This document shows positions 22,774-31,352 of a stretch of DNA of 64,000 nt, one piece after another. Origin of the DNA: an uncultured Bacteroidales bacterium. Lineage in GTDB: Bacteria > Bacteroidota > Bacteroidia > Bacteroidales > Bacteroidaceae. Location: the NCBI GenBank assembly GCA_902779535.1, contig CACZBX010000009.1:1-64000 (forward strand). Direction: 5' to 3'. Within the stretch, counting starts at the first letter, position 1. Each line of letters opens with the position of its first letter. The notes under the pieces are model-generated. The model ran no database searches and had not been told where the DNA came from. It saw only the letters and a list, made by a program, of their open reading frames with translations. A program made the translations under genes and the position numbers.

Positions 22774-24575
22774 TTAGCAAAATATTTTTTATACGCAATC
22801 TTCTTTCTGAGGACGACGAGTCCAGCCTTATCACGTGGTGATTCACCCGCAACAGGTTCTTTCTTTGACAATTCCTCTGCCTTCTTCCAATACTCCAAAG
22901 CTTTCTCCTTCTCTCCGTTCATCCAGTAGATATCGCCACAATGTTCTGTCTCTATCGAACTTTGGTCACCTCCGTTCTGCATGGCCTGATCCATATAGAT
23001 TTTTGCCTCTACATATTTTCCCTTTTCGAAAAGGATCCAGGCATAGGTGTCGAGGTAAGTATTATTCGTTGGCTGAGCTTGAACCGTACGATAACTCATC
23101 TCCTCTGCCTTATCAAGTTGTTTTCGTTCTACTGAAAGATAATAGGCGTAGTTGTTCAACGCCCCGATATTATCCGGTTTATAAACTAAAGCCGAATCAT
23201 AGGCTGCATAGGCCAACTGATTCTTGTTCATCTCATGATACATATCTCCGATGATTGCGAATAAGTCAGACGCCAGATCCTTATCGGTCTTATCACTAAT
23301 CTGGAGTGTTCCTTTTTTGAAGACCTCAAGTGCATTCTTGTTCTGTTTCTGCTCATGGTATGCCAACCCCATGTAGTAATAGAACTCGATAACCTCGGGC
23401 GTATATTCCAAGGCAGGCTTGCAAATCTCGACGATACGTTTCATATCCTGATGATTGATGGCATATTGCAACAGTTGAAGACGTGCAGGTGTATTCTCCG
23501 GGTCTAAGTCGAGTACCTTATTTAAAGCCGAAGTGGCTTCTGGTTCCATCTTCTTCGTCACCATATACTGTGCTGCCAGCATGGCTACATCAGCATTCTC
23601 CTGCTTCTTTTCAAGGATATGCTGAAACAGGTCGACAATCTTTGTACTATCACGGTCAGTATTCTCGGAACGAAGTATCAACTGACGCATCATATTCAAC
23701 TTCGTATCGCTCGCTACATCCTCATCTAATAAAACTTTATTCAGCTGAATGCGGTACAAACTATCTTTTCCCTGCGTCTGATAGTAATTGGCCAACGATA
23801 AGTGAGCCGGGACATACTCAGGCTCTTTCTGAAGCACCTCTTGATAGGTTGTAAAAGCATCATCCGGCTTACCATTGTTCAAGTACACATCGCCCAGCAG
23901 GGTAAGGTAACGCATGTCATATGGATATTCATCAGCCAAGGCTTTGATCTCCTCGAATGCTTTTTCTTTATTATCCATTGCCACATACATCCTGAACTTC
24001 TCCATGCTTATTTGTTCCGACTTCCCGTCTATCGTTTCCATCTTATCCAGCACGTTGATGACTTCCTGATACTGTTTGGTCTGCGTGTACAGCTCAACCA
24101 GTGCCATCAAGGGCTCCAAACGAGAAGGAAATTGCTTCATCATGTCCTCGTAAACATATATCGCTTTTGCTGGTTCACGACGTTCCTGATAGTATGCTGC
24201 CAATGTCTGATGATACCAGAAGTTGTCAGGAATTTGCTTGACGGCCTCTTTCAACGCTTCCTCGCCTTTTTTTTCTTGACCAAAGAAAGAATAATAACGT
24301 GATATTTCATAAAGAGCGGCAGCACCGTTCGGATTGACAGACAAACAATGCCGGTACATTTCAAATGCACCGTCAAAGTCGCCTTTTTCTTTCAGACGTG
24401 CTGCTTCCAAGAAGAAATAGTCGTATTTCCGCTGCTGTTCTGGTGAGATATCAGCCGACGTCTGTTTATCTTGCCTGCTCTTTCCTTGCGGCAATGTGCT
24501 TTTTGTTCCACATGAAGAGAGAATGATACAGACGACAGCCACCCAGCAGAACCGACTTCTAAATAGTTGCTTCAT
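22770..24575 (-). CDS. Tetratricopeptide-repeat lipoprotein
   Basis: A 601-residue lipoprotein (lipobox ILSSC, Cys22 from ATG 24575) made almost wholly of TPR-type helical pairs, for example AALYEISRYYSFFGQEKKGE, PAHLSLANYYQTQGKDS and IGALNNYAYYLSVERKQLD. TPR proteins build scaffolds for other proteins; here probably in the periplasmic leaflet. A longer reading to 24641 runs into dut, so the ATG that gives a lipoprotein signal is chosen. It starts 4 bases after dut ends and overlaps DUF4292 at its stop. Confidence 0.8.
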   Translation of the reverse strand: MKQLFRSRFCWVAVVCIILSSCGTKSTLPQGKSRQDKQTSADISPEQQRKYDYFFLEAARLKEKGDFDGAFEMYRHCLSVNPNGAAALYEISRYYSFFGQEKKGEEALKEAVKQIPDNFWYHQTLAAYYQERREPAKAIYVYEDMMKQFPSRLEPLMALVELYTQTKQYQEVINVLDKMETIDGKSEQISMEKFRMYVAMDNKEKAFEEIKALADEYPYDMRYLTLLGDVYLNNGKPDDAFTTYQEVLQKEPEYVPAHLSLANYYQTQGKDSLYRIQLNKVLLDEDVASDTKLNMMRQLILRSENTDRDSTKIVDLFQHILEKKQENADVAMLAAQYMVTKKMEPEATSALNKVLDLDPENTPARLQLLQYAINHQDMKRIVEICKPALEYTPEVIEFYYYMGLAYHEQKQNKNALEVFKKGTLQISDKTDKDLASDLFAIIGDMYHEMNKNQLAYAAYDSALVYKPDNIGALNNYAYYLSVERKQLDKAEEMSYRTVQAQPTNNTYLDTYAWILFEKGKYVEAKIYMDQAMQNGGDQSSIETEHCGDIYWMNGEKEKALEYWKKAEELSKKEPVAGESPRDKAGLVVLRKKIAYKKYFAK

Positions 24576-24579
24576 CCGT

Positions 24580-25014
24580 TTATGCTTTTCCTGTATGGCC
24601 GAAGCCACCTGCTCCACGCTCCGTCTCATCCAACACATCAACCTGCTCCCACTCTACTTGCTCATGACGGGCAATCACCATTTGAGCGATCCGTTCACCG
24701 TCTTGAATGGTGAATGGTTCGGATGAGAGATTCACCAGGATGACCCTGATCTCTCCGCGATAGTCTGCATCGATCGTTCCTGGCGAGTTTAGCACGCCGA
24801 TACCATGTTTTATAGCCAATCCACTGCGAGGACGTACTTGTGCTTCAAATCCTTTCGGCAAAGAGATATATAATCCTGTAGGAATCAAACAACGTTCCAA
24901 TGGTTTCATCACAACGGGTTCGTCCAAATTCGCACGCAAATCCATTCCTGCAGATTGTTCGGTAGCATACTGTGGCAACGGGTGCTTGGACTGATTGATA
25001 ATTTGTACCTTCAT
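24580..25014 (-). CDS. dut: Deoxyuridine 5'-triphosphate nucleotidohydrolase (dUTPase)
   Basis: A 144-residue trimeric dUTPase that turns dUTP into dUMP and diphosphate, keeping uracil out of DNA and feeding dTMP synthesis. All five motifs are present: [33 protein letters not shown] and the C-terminal [12 protein letters not shown]. It is the first gene of a four-gene operon with the TPR, DUF4292 and EnvC-like genes, and is divergent from dgt. Confidence 0.96.
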   Translation of the reverse strand: MKVQIINQSKHPLPQYATEQSAGMDLRANLDEPVVMKPLERCLIPTGLYISLPKGFEAQVRPRSGLAIKHGIGVLNSPGTIDADYRGEIRVILVNLSSEPFTIQDGERIAQMVIARHEQVEWEQVDVLDETERGAGGFGHTGKA

Positions 25015-25041
25015 TTCTTAATAAAACTTATCTTTTCAATG

Positions 25042-25049
25042 CAAATATA
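25042..25049 (-). promoter_or_regulatory. -7 box of dut operon
   Basis: TATATTTG on the minus strand, 27 bases before the dut ATG, in a 74-base divergent spacer. Confidence 0.6.
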
Positions 25050-25060
25050 GTGATTTGCAG

Positions 25061-25068
25061 TATATTTG
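25061..25068 (+). promoter_or_regulatory. -7 box of dgt
   Basis: TATATTTG, 20 bases before the dgt ATG. Its upstream elements must overlap the dut promoter. Confidence 0.6.
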
Positions 25069-25088
25069 TAAACTAAAAAACAAGTTTT

Positions 25089-26420
25089 ATGAATTGGAAA
25101 CAATTAATTTCAAATAAACGCTTCGGGATGGAGGCTCTTCATGAAGCACGCAAGGATGACCGTTCCGAATTTCAACGTGATTATGACCGCCTTATCTTCT
25201 CAGCTCCGTTCCGTCGACTGCAGAACAAGACGCAGGTCTTCCCCTTACCTGGAAGCATCTTCGTACACAATCGGTTAACGCATAGCCTAGAGGTGTCGTG
25301 CGTAGGCCGTTCTTTGGGTAACGAGGTGATGTTAGCCTTACAGGAGAAACATCCCGAACTAAAGAACACGCTTTTCTCTGAGATTGGCTCCATCGTTTCG
25401 GCAGCTTGTCTGGCACATGATTTGGGAAATCCTCCTTATGGTCATTCTGGCGAAAAGGCAATATCTACTTATTTCTCGGAAGGGAAAGGACTAAACCTTA
25501 AGAGTCGGCTCACGGAAAAAGAGTGGAACGACCTTATCCATTTCGATGGAAACGCAAATGCTTTCCGAATCCTCACCCATCAATTCAACGGGCGGCGCGA
25601 AGGTGGTTTCGTCATGACCTATTCTACGTTGGCTTCCATCGTGAAATATCCGTTTTCATCCCAATCGGCAGGAAAGAAAGCAAAGTTTGGCTTCTTCCTC
25701 AGCGAAGAGGATGATTACCGAAAGATTGCGGAGACGCTGGGCATCAAACGAATAAGCAACGACAATGAGCCTTTGAAGTATGCTCGGCATCCACTGGTTT
25801 ATCTGGTTGAGGCAGCCGACGATATCTGTTACCAGATCATGGACATCGAGGATGCGCACAAACTGAAGATTCTAACCCATGACGAAACACGTGAATTATT
25901 TAGCCATTTCTTCGATGAAAAGGGCAAAAAACGTATTGAAGAGACGTACAAGATCGTGACCGATACGAATGAACGAGTTGCTTATCTACGATCAAAAACC
26001 ATTGGACTATTGGTCGAAGATTGTGTACGTGTTTTCGTGGAACACGAGGATGAAATACTCAACGGTACTTTCGAAGGTTGTTTGATCGACCACATGCGTA
26101 GTCCGCTAAAAGAAGCCTATGAACTATGTTCCAAGACCGCTTTCTCAAAGATTTACCGCTCAAGTTTCGTGTTAGACGTGGAGTTGGCAGGTTACAAAGT
26201 GATCTACACCCTGATCGATCTGATGATCGATGCTGTTCTATCACCCGATAAAGCCTATTCATCGCTATTACTGATGCGAGCATCAAGTCAATACGACATG
26301 AAAGCGCCAACGTTATACGGGAAGATACAATCTGTCCTGGATTATATATCAGGTATGACCGATATATTCGCACTGGATCTCTATCGCAAGATCAACGGCA
26401 ATAGCTTACCAGATCTATAA
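25089..26420 (+). CDS. dgt: Deoxyguanosinetriphosphate triphosphohydrolase (dGTPase)
   Basis: A 443-residue HD-superfamily enzyme that cuts dGTP (or other dNTPs) to the nucleoside and tripolyphosphate. Visible are the N-terminal RDYDRLIFSAPFRRLQNKTQ signature, the first metal His in NRLTHSLEV and the HD pair in CLAHDLGNPPYGHSGE. Length fits the type-2 dGTPases. It is divergent from dut, so the two dNTP-pool enzymes share one control region. No terminator was recognised after it; the repeat region follows. Confidence 0.93.
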   Translation: MNWKQLISNKRFGMEALHEARKDDRSEFQRDYDRLIFSAPFRRLQNKTQVFPLPGSIFVHNRLTHSLEVSCVGRSLGNEVMLALQEKHPELKNTLFSEIGSIVSAACLAHDLGNPPYGHSGEKAISTYFSEGKGLNLKSRLTEKEWNDLIHFDGNANAFRILTHQFNGRREGGFVMTYSTLASIVKYPFSSQSAGKKAKFGFFLSEEDDYRKIAETLGIKRISNDNEPLKYARHPLVYLVEAADDICYQIMDIEDAHKLKILTHDETRELFSHFFDEKGKKRIEETYKIVTDTNERVAYLRSKTIGLLVEDCVRVFVEHEDEILNGTFEGCLIDHMRSPLKEAYELCSKTAFSKIYRSSFVLDVELAGYKVIYTLIDLMIDAVLSPDKAYSSLLLMRASSQYDMKAPTLYGKIQSVLDYISGMTDIFALDLYRKINGNSLPDL

Positions 26421-27045
26421 TGGAATAAGAAATAGCCTTCACATTCACCGATTTTACAAATTAATTAGCGCATTCGGAGAACTCTGAGTACTCCGAATAA
26501 TCAGAATACTCAGAGAATGACTGAAAAACATTGAGTTTTTGAACGCAAAAACTCGACAAATGAGGGTGAAAAACTCAATAAACGAAAGAATTTATTCGAT
26601 GAATGAAAATAGGCACTAAAGATATCAAGTCCTACGAATTGTCGAGAATCTCATTTCGTTGTTGTGGATCTCATTTTGTCCTCGGGGATTTGTAACCTGC
26701 TTGTCCTCGGGGATTTGTAATCTGCTTGTCCTCGGGGATTTGTAATCCCCGAGTCGATAAATGCGGATATCCTATCCGCGCGGGTCAAAGACCCGCTGTT
26801 AATTCCCCTGTGGATTGCAAATCCACAGGGACAGGGATCCACAAGGACAGGGCCTCTACAGATAGCTGTCAACCTTTTCTAGGACAACACGAACTCAAAG
26901 CAAAAATATACCTTCACAACTTCACAGAAACTAAAGCATTATGAATCAAGCTTTTAAATGTTAACATTTGTATAAATGTGAAGGTAATACCTTCACAAAG
27001 GCGAAGTTTACCGTTAAACCAAGGATGCAAACTTGAGTCCAACAA
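26421..27045. other. Gene-free repeat region between dgt and ompA
   Basis: About 620 bases without a credible gene. It contains inverted repeats at 26472-26515 (ATTCGGAG/CTCCGAAT and CTCTGAGTA/TACTCAGAG), a hairpin GAGTTTTT/AAAAACTC (26533-26554), the REP-like cluster 26676-26830, and palindromes AAATGTTAACATTT (26956-26969) and TGTGAAGGT/ACCTTCACA (26977-26997). A minus-strand reading frame of 73 codons overlaps these and is rejected. Confidence 0.7.
26676..26830. repeat. REP-like cluster: three 25-bp direct repeats and four palindromes
   Basis: Three adjacent copies of a 25-bp unit starting TTGTCCTCGGGGATTTGTAA (26676, 26701, 26726) end in the palindrome CTCGGGGATT-TGT-AATCCCCGAG (26731-26753). 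Then come GCGGATA-TCC-TATCCGC (26763-26779), GCGGGTC-AAA-GACCCGC (26780-26796) and CCCTGTGGAT-TGCAA-ATCCACAGGG (26806-26830). All arms are perfect. The layout resembles repetitive extragenic palindromes. Confidence 0.75.
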
Positions 27046-27072
27046 CAAAAAAGTGCCGCAAAGCGGCACTTT
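27046..27072 (-). terminator. Terminator of the OmpA-family gene
   Basis: AAGTGCCGC (27051-27059), a three-base AAA loop (27060-27062) and GCGGCACTT (27063-27071), with a run of T on the minus strand (about 27046-27052). Confidence 0.8.
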
Positions 27073-27096
27073 ACATTTACGTAAGATAACTATAAT

Positions 27097-28197
27097 CTAC
27101 TCTTCTACAATACAAACCGTTACTCGGTTTTGCTCCGGAGTATCGAAAGGTTGAACAGAATCGCCCTTTGCATCGGTCGTAATACGATCAGCTGCAATGC
27201 CATTCTTTTTGAGATAGTCGGCCACAGCGGCTGCACGTTTCTTCGAGAGGGCTGTGTTAACCTTCGTGCTACCGGTCATTTTATCAGCATAGCCTATTAG
27301 TAAGACCGATTTCTGGACATTCTCCTTCATATAAGAAATCAAGCGATTCAGAGCTGGTTTCTCACTTTCACGAATATCTGCCTTGTTGATATCGAAAAAT
27401 ACATTTACCTTATAAGGTTCAACTTTCACAGGGGCAGGTTCGGTTTTTGGTTCTTCCTTCACAACAGTTGGCTTTGGTGATTCCTGACGAGGTGCCGGTT
27501 CCGGATCGTAGTAAACAGGTTCTGTTTTCTTGTAAGTCTTGCTCAAAGCAATCGACAAACCGATCAACCCATTCAAGTGGAAATCAGGGCCACCACCCAT
27601 CTTCGAATTGAATTTGTCGGACATCATATTGCCATTTGCCTCGAGATTCAAGCCCACACGATCACTCAACCGCAAGTTCATCCCCAATCCAGCACGTCCA
27701 ACCGGCAATACTTTATGGTCATCCCATAAATAATCCAGTCTGTATCCACGCGCACTCAATCCTAGAGCGTCATCATTATCGTACGCATAGTTTAACCCAG
27801 CACCGATAAAGCCATATACATTCATACCACGGCGAGGATTCCAACCTGCCAACAAAGAAGATAGATCAAACATCGCATCTACGTTTCCTTGCAAGTAATT
27901 GTACTTATATGTAACATCGTTGGGCCATCCGCCTTTAGCCTGCAGCCCACTTGCTCCCAAACGTAATGCAAAAGTTTTATTGAACTTATAACCAAGATTG
28001 ACTGCAGCCGCCGGAGTAAACAAATCAGAAAAGCTTGGTCGGCCAACAGTATTTCCAATGCCACCCTGAAGTTGCATAAACCAATGGGAGTTAAACTCCG
28101 TCTTTCCATCTTCCTTCACCTTAGAAGACTGGGCTTGTACTACTTGCAGACTTGCAAATAACACAACAAATGACAATAACAACTTCTTCATGATCAT
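27097..28197 (-). CDS. OmpA-family outer-membrane porin
   Basis: A 366-residue major outer-membrane protein: signal peptide (to about VQAQ), an 8-strand beta-barrel type N-terminus (about 35-220), a Pro/Lys/Glu hinge (about 225-258) and a C-terminal OmpA domain (about 260-366) that binds peptidoglycan. The latter shows VNVFFDINKADIRESE, the LIGYADKMTG segment and ALSKKRAAAVADYLKKNG. The second ATG at 28191 is an alternative start. A clear -7 box and a strong terminator frame it as a single gene. Confidence 0.9.
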   Translation of the reverse strand: MIMKKLLLSFVVLFASLQVVQAQSSKVKEDGKTEFNSHWFMQLQGGIGNTVGRPSFSDLFTPAAAVNLGYKFNKTFALRLGASGLQAKGGWPNDVTYKYNYLQGNVDAMFDLSSLLAGWNPRRGMNVYGFIGAGLNYAYDNDDALGLSARGYRLDYLWDDHKVLPVGRAGLGMNLRLSDRVGLNLEANGNMMSDKFNSKMGGGPDFHLNGLIGLSIALSKTYKKTEPVYYDPEPAPRQESPKPTVVKEEPKTEPAPVKVEPYKVNVFFDINKADIRESEKPALNRLISYMKENVQKSVLLIGYADKMTGSTKVNTALSKKRAAAVADYLKKNGIAADRITTDAKGDSVQPFDTPEQNRVTVCIVEE

Positions 28198-28226
28198 AAA
28201 TTTATAGAGATATCCTAAGCTACGTA

Positions 28227-28234
28227 CAAATATA
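28227..28234 (-). promoter_or_regulatory. -7 box of OmpA-family gene
   Basis: TATATTTG on the minus strand, 29 bases before the ATG. Confidence 0.55.
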
Positions 28235-28386
28235 CAGATTCCCTTTCATAAAAACAACATTTAATAAACGGAACTTTCCCAAAAATCAACAGAAACATTC
28301 TTTTTTTCAACAAAAACAGAAGAAAAGGCTTTGTTCTCAAAGGAAATTTACACATATTTGCATATAACAATTCTTTCTTACAAAGT

Positions 28387-31176
28387 ATGGTACGGTCAAA
28401 GTTCCCAGATAATCCCAAATTAAGTTGCATTGTAGGACATATCTCCTTCATCCTTTTAAGCTTATTGATGATTGCATGCACATCAACTACCAAGCAGACA
28501 GAGAAACGGATCAGCCAGAAAGAAGAAATTCAAAAAGCCATCAAAGACAGAAGAGGTATTCAAGAACTAGGAACTTTGTTGGAATCGTACATTCAAGACA
28601 AAAACAGACAGGGTGAAATGCTCACGCGGATGGAATTGGGAAAGCAATACCGAGAGTCGTCCATGTTCAAAGAAGCCATCGACAACCACAATCACGCTTT
28701 ATCAATCGCACTCGACCTAAAAGACACCACAGAGATTATCCAAATATCCAACCAACTAGGTACCAACTACAGGCGGATTGGAGCGAATGACCGGGGCGCG
28801 GAATATCATTACCAAGCTCTCACCTATTGTGAAGCGTTTAGTGACCAAACCTCCTACACGGCACAAAAGAATAAGGTTGTATCTCTCAATGGCCTCGGCA
28901 ACTCATACCTTTCTCTTAAAAACCTGGAAATGGCTGAAGATGCTTTCAAACAGGCTCTTCAAGGCGAAAAAGATTTGAACAGTGATTTAGGACAGGCGAT
29001 TAACTATGCTAATATCGGTGCCATCAAGGAAATGCAAAACGACCTTGACTCTGCAACCATATACTATCGGACCTCTTTGGAATACAACATGAAAGCCAAG
29101 TCGGATCTTGGAATTGCCCTTTGTTACAACCATTTAGGAGAAGTTGCCGAGAAACAACAGCAATGGAACAAGGCCATCAGTTCCTTCGAGCACGCCTTCG
29201 AAATCATGGAAAATAACAAAGACCGTTGGCATTGGCTGGAATCGTGCATCGGACTGGCTCGTATCCACCTCGTTATCAACGACATTCCGCATGTACAAGA
29301 GTACCTGGCCACTGGCATCGAGACAGCTAAAGCCATCGACTCCAAGGAACATTTATCAAGACTCATCCTGCTGAAATCACAATACGAAGAAAAGAGGGGA
29401 TACATTTCACAAGCCTTGCACGACTACAAAGAGGCTATCGCATTGGAAGATAGCACTGATAATAACCTGATGCAGACGAACATCCAAAATCTTCGCGTGA
29501 AGTATGAGCGAGAGAAAAAAGAAAAAGAAATCAACTTTATCCGCCAGATCTACGAGAATGAACAAAAAACGAAGAAGACAATCTTATATACCAGTATTTC
29601 GGCTCTACTAACCACAATTATTATCATCGGACTGCTTGCTTATTCCGTACGACTGAAATCGCGGTCGCAGAAGATTATGCGCGAGATGGAGAAAACACGG
29701 GAGATGTTCTTTACCAACATCACCCATGAATTCCGAACTCCCCTTACCTTGATTCTCGGATTAGGCAAACAGATAGAGAACGGAGAAATACAAGAAAGCG
29801 AACAATTAAAGTCATCGGGTGGACTCATCGTACGACAAGGAAACAACCTGCTACAGCTGATTAACCAATTGCTAGACATATCCAAAATCAAATCAGCAAT
29901 TGGAGAACCCAATTGGAGAAACGATAATATCGTCCCCTTCATCTACATGATTATAGAGAACCTGCAAGAACTAGCACAAGAGAAACGAATCGACCTAGTG
30001 TATCAGTCTGAACAGAACTATATACAAGTCGATTTTGTACCAGACTATCTCCAAAAGATTATTCAAAACTTGGTGACCAACTCCATCAAATTCACAAATC
30101 AATACGGCAAGATAACCGTTAGCTCCACATTACAAAAAGAGCAACTTGTCCTGGAAGTGAAGGACACCGGCAATGGAATTCCAGAAGATATGCTTCCACA
30201 TATCTTTAAACCTTTCTACCAATCGAAGGACGATTCTGAAAATATTGGAACAGGTGTAGGACTTTCCTTAGTTAACCAGATTGTACAGGCATTGGATGGC
30301 ACTATCCATGTGGAAAGCAAGTTGAAAGAAGGAACAACCTTCACCATCTATCTTCCGACGAAGCACGGAGAAGGTAACTGGGCCACTCTAACAGAGGGAA
30401 AGACAGAGCCTGAGATGATGACACGAATTCTCATCGTTGAAGACAACAAAGATATTGCATATTACATCGGTTCAATCTTCAAGGGTGACTATCAGATATA
30501 CTATGCCCGCAACGGTGCAGAAGGATTGCTTAAAGCAAACGAACTGGTTCCCGACCTGATTATCACAGACATCATGATGCCTGAAAAGGATGGTTATGAA
30601 CTTTGTGAAGACATCCGGAAGTCAGACTTACTCAGTCATATTCCTATCATCATCATCAGTGCAAGAGCCACTGAGGAAGAAAGGATCAAAGGCATCAAAG
30701 CAGGAGCAAACGCATACCTTTACAAGCCCTTCAATGCCGATGAGTTGAAATCACAAGTAACTCTGCTGCTCGAACAGAGGAACACACTCCGTAAGAAATA
30801 TTCTCAGAAAAATGAGGAGAGTATTCTACAGAACGACAAACTCGCTCCGAGCGACCAGCAATTCATCAATAAACTAAACGACTTGATTCATGCCCAGATG
30901 AAGACCGGCGAACTAAACGCCGAGAGCATCGCATCCTTGATGTGTATGAGCCGAAGCCAACTGAACCGCAAACTAATGGCCATCGTCGGACAAAACATCA
31001 CAAACTATAGCCTGCAACTACGCATTGCCAAGGCAAAACGATTATTGGATGCCGATGTCAATACTCCGATTGGAGAGATCGCCATGGCCTGTGGTTTTGA
31101 AGACGTCTCTTATTTCTCTCGCGTTTTTAAACAGTTATGTCAGATGACACCAAGTCAATATCGGAAACGATTGTAG
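28387..31176 (+). CDS. Hybrid two-component sensor: TPR - histidine kinase - receiver - AraC regulator
   Basis: A 929-residue one-protein signalling system. It has a lipoprotein-like signal (LMIAC, Cys31) or signal anchor, TPR repeats (about 60-370), a transmembrane helix (399-421), HisKA with phospho-acceptor His447 (FFTNITHEFRTPLTL), HATPase (NLVTNS near 560, DTGNGIP at 592-598, GTGVGLS at 620-626), a receiver with Asp727 (IITDIMMPEKDG) and a C-terminal AraC helix-turn-helix ending MTPSQYRKRL. Unlike PUL-type hybrid sensors it uses TPRs instead of beta-propellers. The TPRs could be periplasmic. No PUL is adjacent. Target genes are unknown. Confidence 0.92.
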   Translation: MVRSKFPDNPKLSCIVGHISFILLSLLMIACTSTTKQTEKRISQKEEIQKAIKDRRGIQELGTLLESYIQDKNRQGEMLTRMELGKQYRESSMFKEAIDNHNHALSIALDLKDTTEIIQISNQLGTNYRRIGANDRGAEYHYQALTYCEAFSDQTSYTAQKNKVVSLNGLGNSYLSLKNLEMAEDAFKQALQGEKDLNSDLGQAINYANIGAIKEMQNDLDSATIYYRTSLEYNMKAKSDLGIALCYNHLGEVAEKQQQWNKAISSFEHAFEIMENNKDRWHWLESCIGLARIHLVINDIPHVQEYLATGIETAKAIDSKEHLSRLILLKSQYEEKRGYISQALHDYKEAIALEDSTDNNLMQTNIQNLRVKYEREKKEKEINFIRQIYENEQKTKKTILYTSISALLTTIIIIGLLAYSVRLKSRSQKIMREMEKTREMFFTNITHEFRTPLTLILGLGKQIENGEIQESEQLKSSGGLIVRQGNNLLQLINQLLDISKIKSAIGEPNWRNDNIVPFIYMIIENLQELAQEKRIDLVYQSEQNYIQVDFVPDYLQKIIQNLVTNSIKFTNQYGKITVSSTLQKEQLVLEVKDTGNGIPEDMLPHIFKPFYQSKDDSENIGTGVGLSLVNQIVQALDGTIHVESKLKEGTTFTIYLPTKHGEGNWATLTEGKTEPEMMTRILIVEDNKDIAYYIGSIFKGDYQIYYARNGAEGLLKANELVPDLIITDIMMPEKDGYELCEDIRKSDLLSHIPIIIISARATEEERIKGIKAGANAYLYKPFNADELKSQVTLLLEQRNTLRKKYSQKNEESILQNDKLAPSDQQFINKLNDLIHAQMKTGELNAESIASLMCMSRSQLNRKLMAIVGQNITNYSLQLRIAKAKRLLDADVNTPIGEIAMACGFEDVSYFSRVFKQLCQMTPSQYRKRL

Positions 31177-31339
31177 AAAAAAAACACACTTAGGCTTATT
31201 TTTTGTACCAAAATAAATTCTGAATTTCAAGTAATTACAATTATTTTGTAAACGTTTAATCCTAAAATATAAAAACAAAAAGGGACGAATAATCCGCTAT
31301 TTTCGTTCTTTTCGCCTAACAATAACATTCAACAACCGC
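31177..31339. other. Intergenic stretch after the hybrid sensor
   Basis: AT-rich, without an open frame or strong hairpin that I can recognise. With the following candidate RNA it makes a 307-base gene-free gap. Confidence 0.5.
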
Positions 31340-31347
31340 TACCTTTG
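31340..31347 (+). promoter_or_regulatory. Orphan -7 box upstream of a candidate small RNA
   Basis: TACCTTTG, identical to the box of the tRNA-Glu promoter (50645-50652), with no protein-coding gene downstream on this strand. Confidence 0.5.
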
Positions 31348-31352
31348 TATCA

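Noticed and set aside
23802..24302. Long plus-strand frame antisense to the TPR gene
   Set aside because: A shadow of the TPR coding sequence; no domain, promoter or leader.
26676..26753. Possible CRISPR repeats (three 25-bp copies)
   Set aside because: Copies are directly adjacent with no spacers.
26651..26872. Minus-strand open frame of 73 codons
   Set aside because: It is made of the REP-like repeats and palindromes; the codons simply reflect repeat sequence.
28215..28493. Minus-strand frame upstream of the hybrid sensor gene
   Set aside because: It overlaps the start of the sensor gene and the ompA promoter on the same strand; composition is that of AT-rich spacer.
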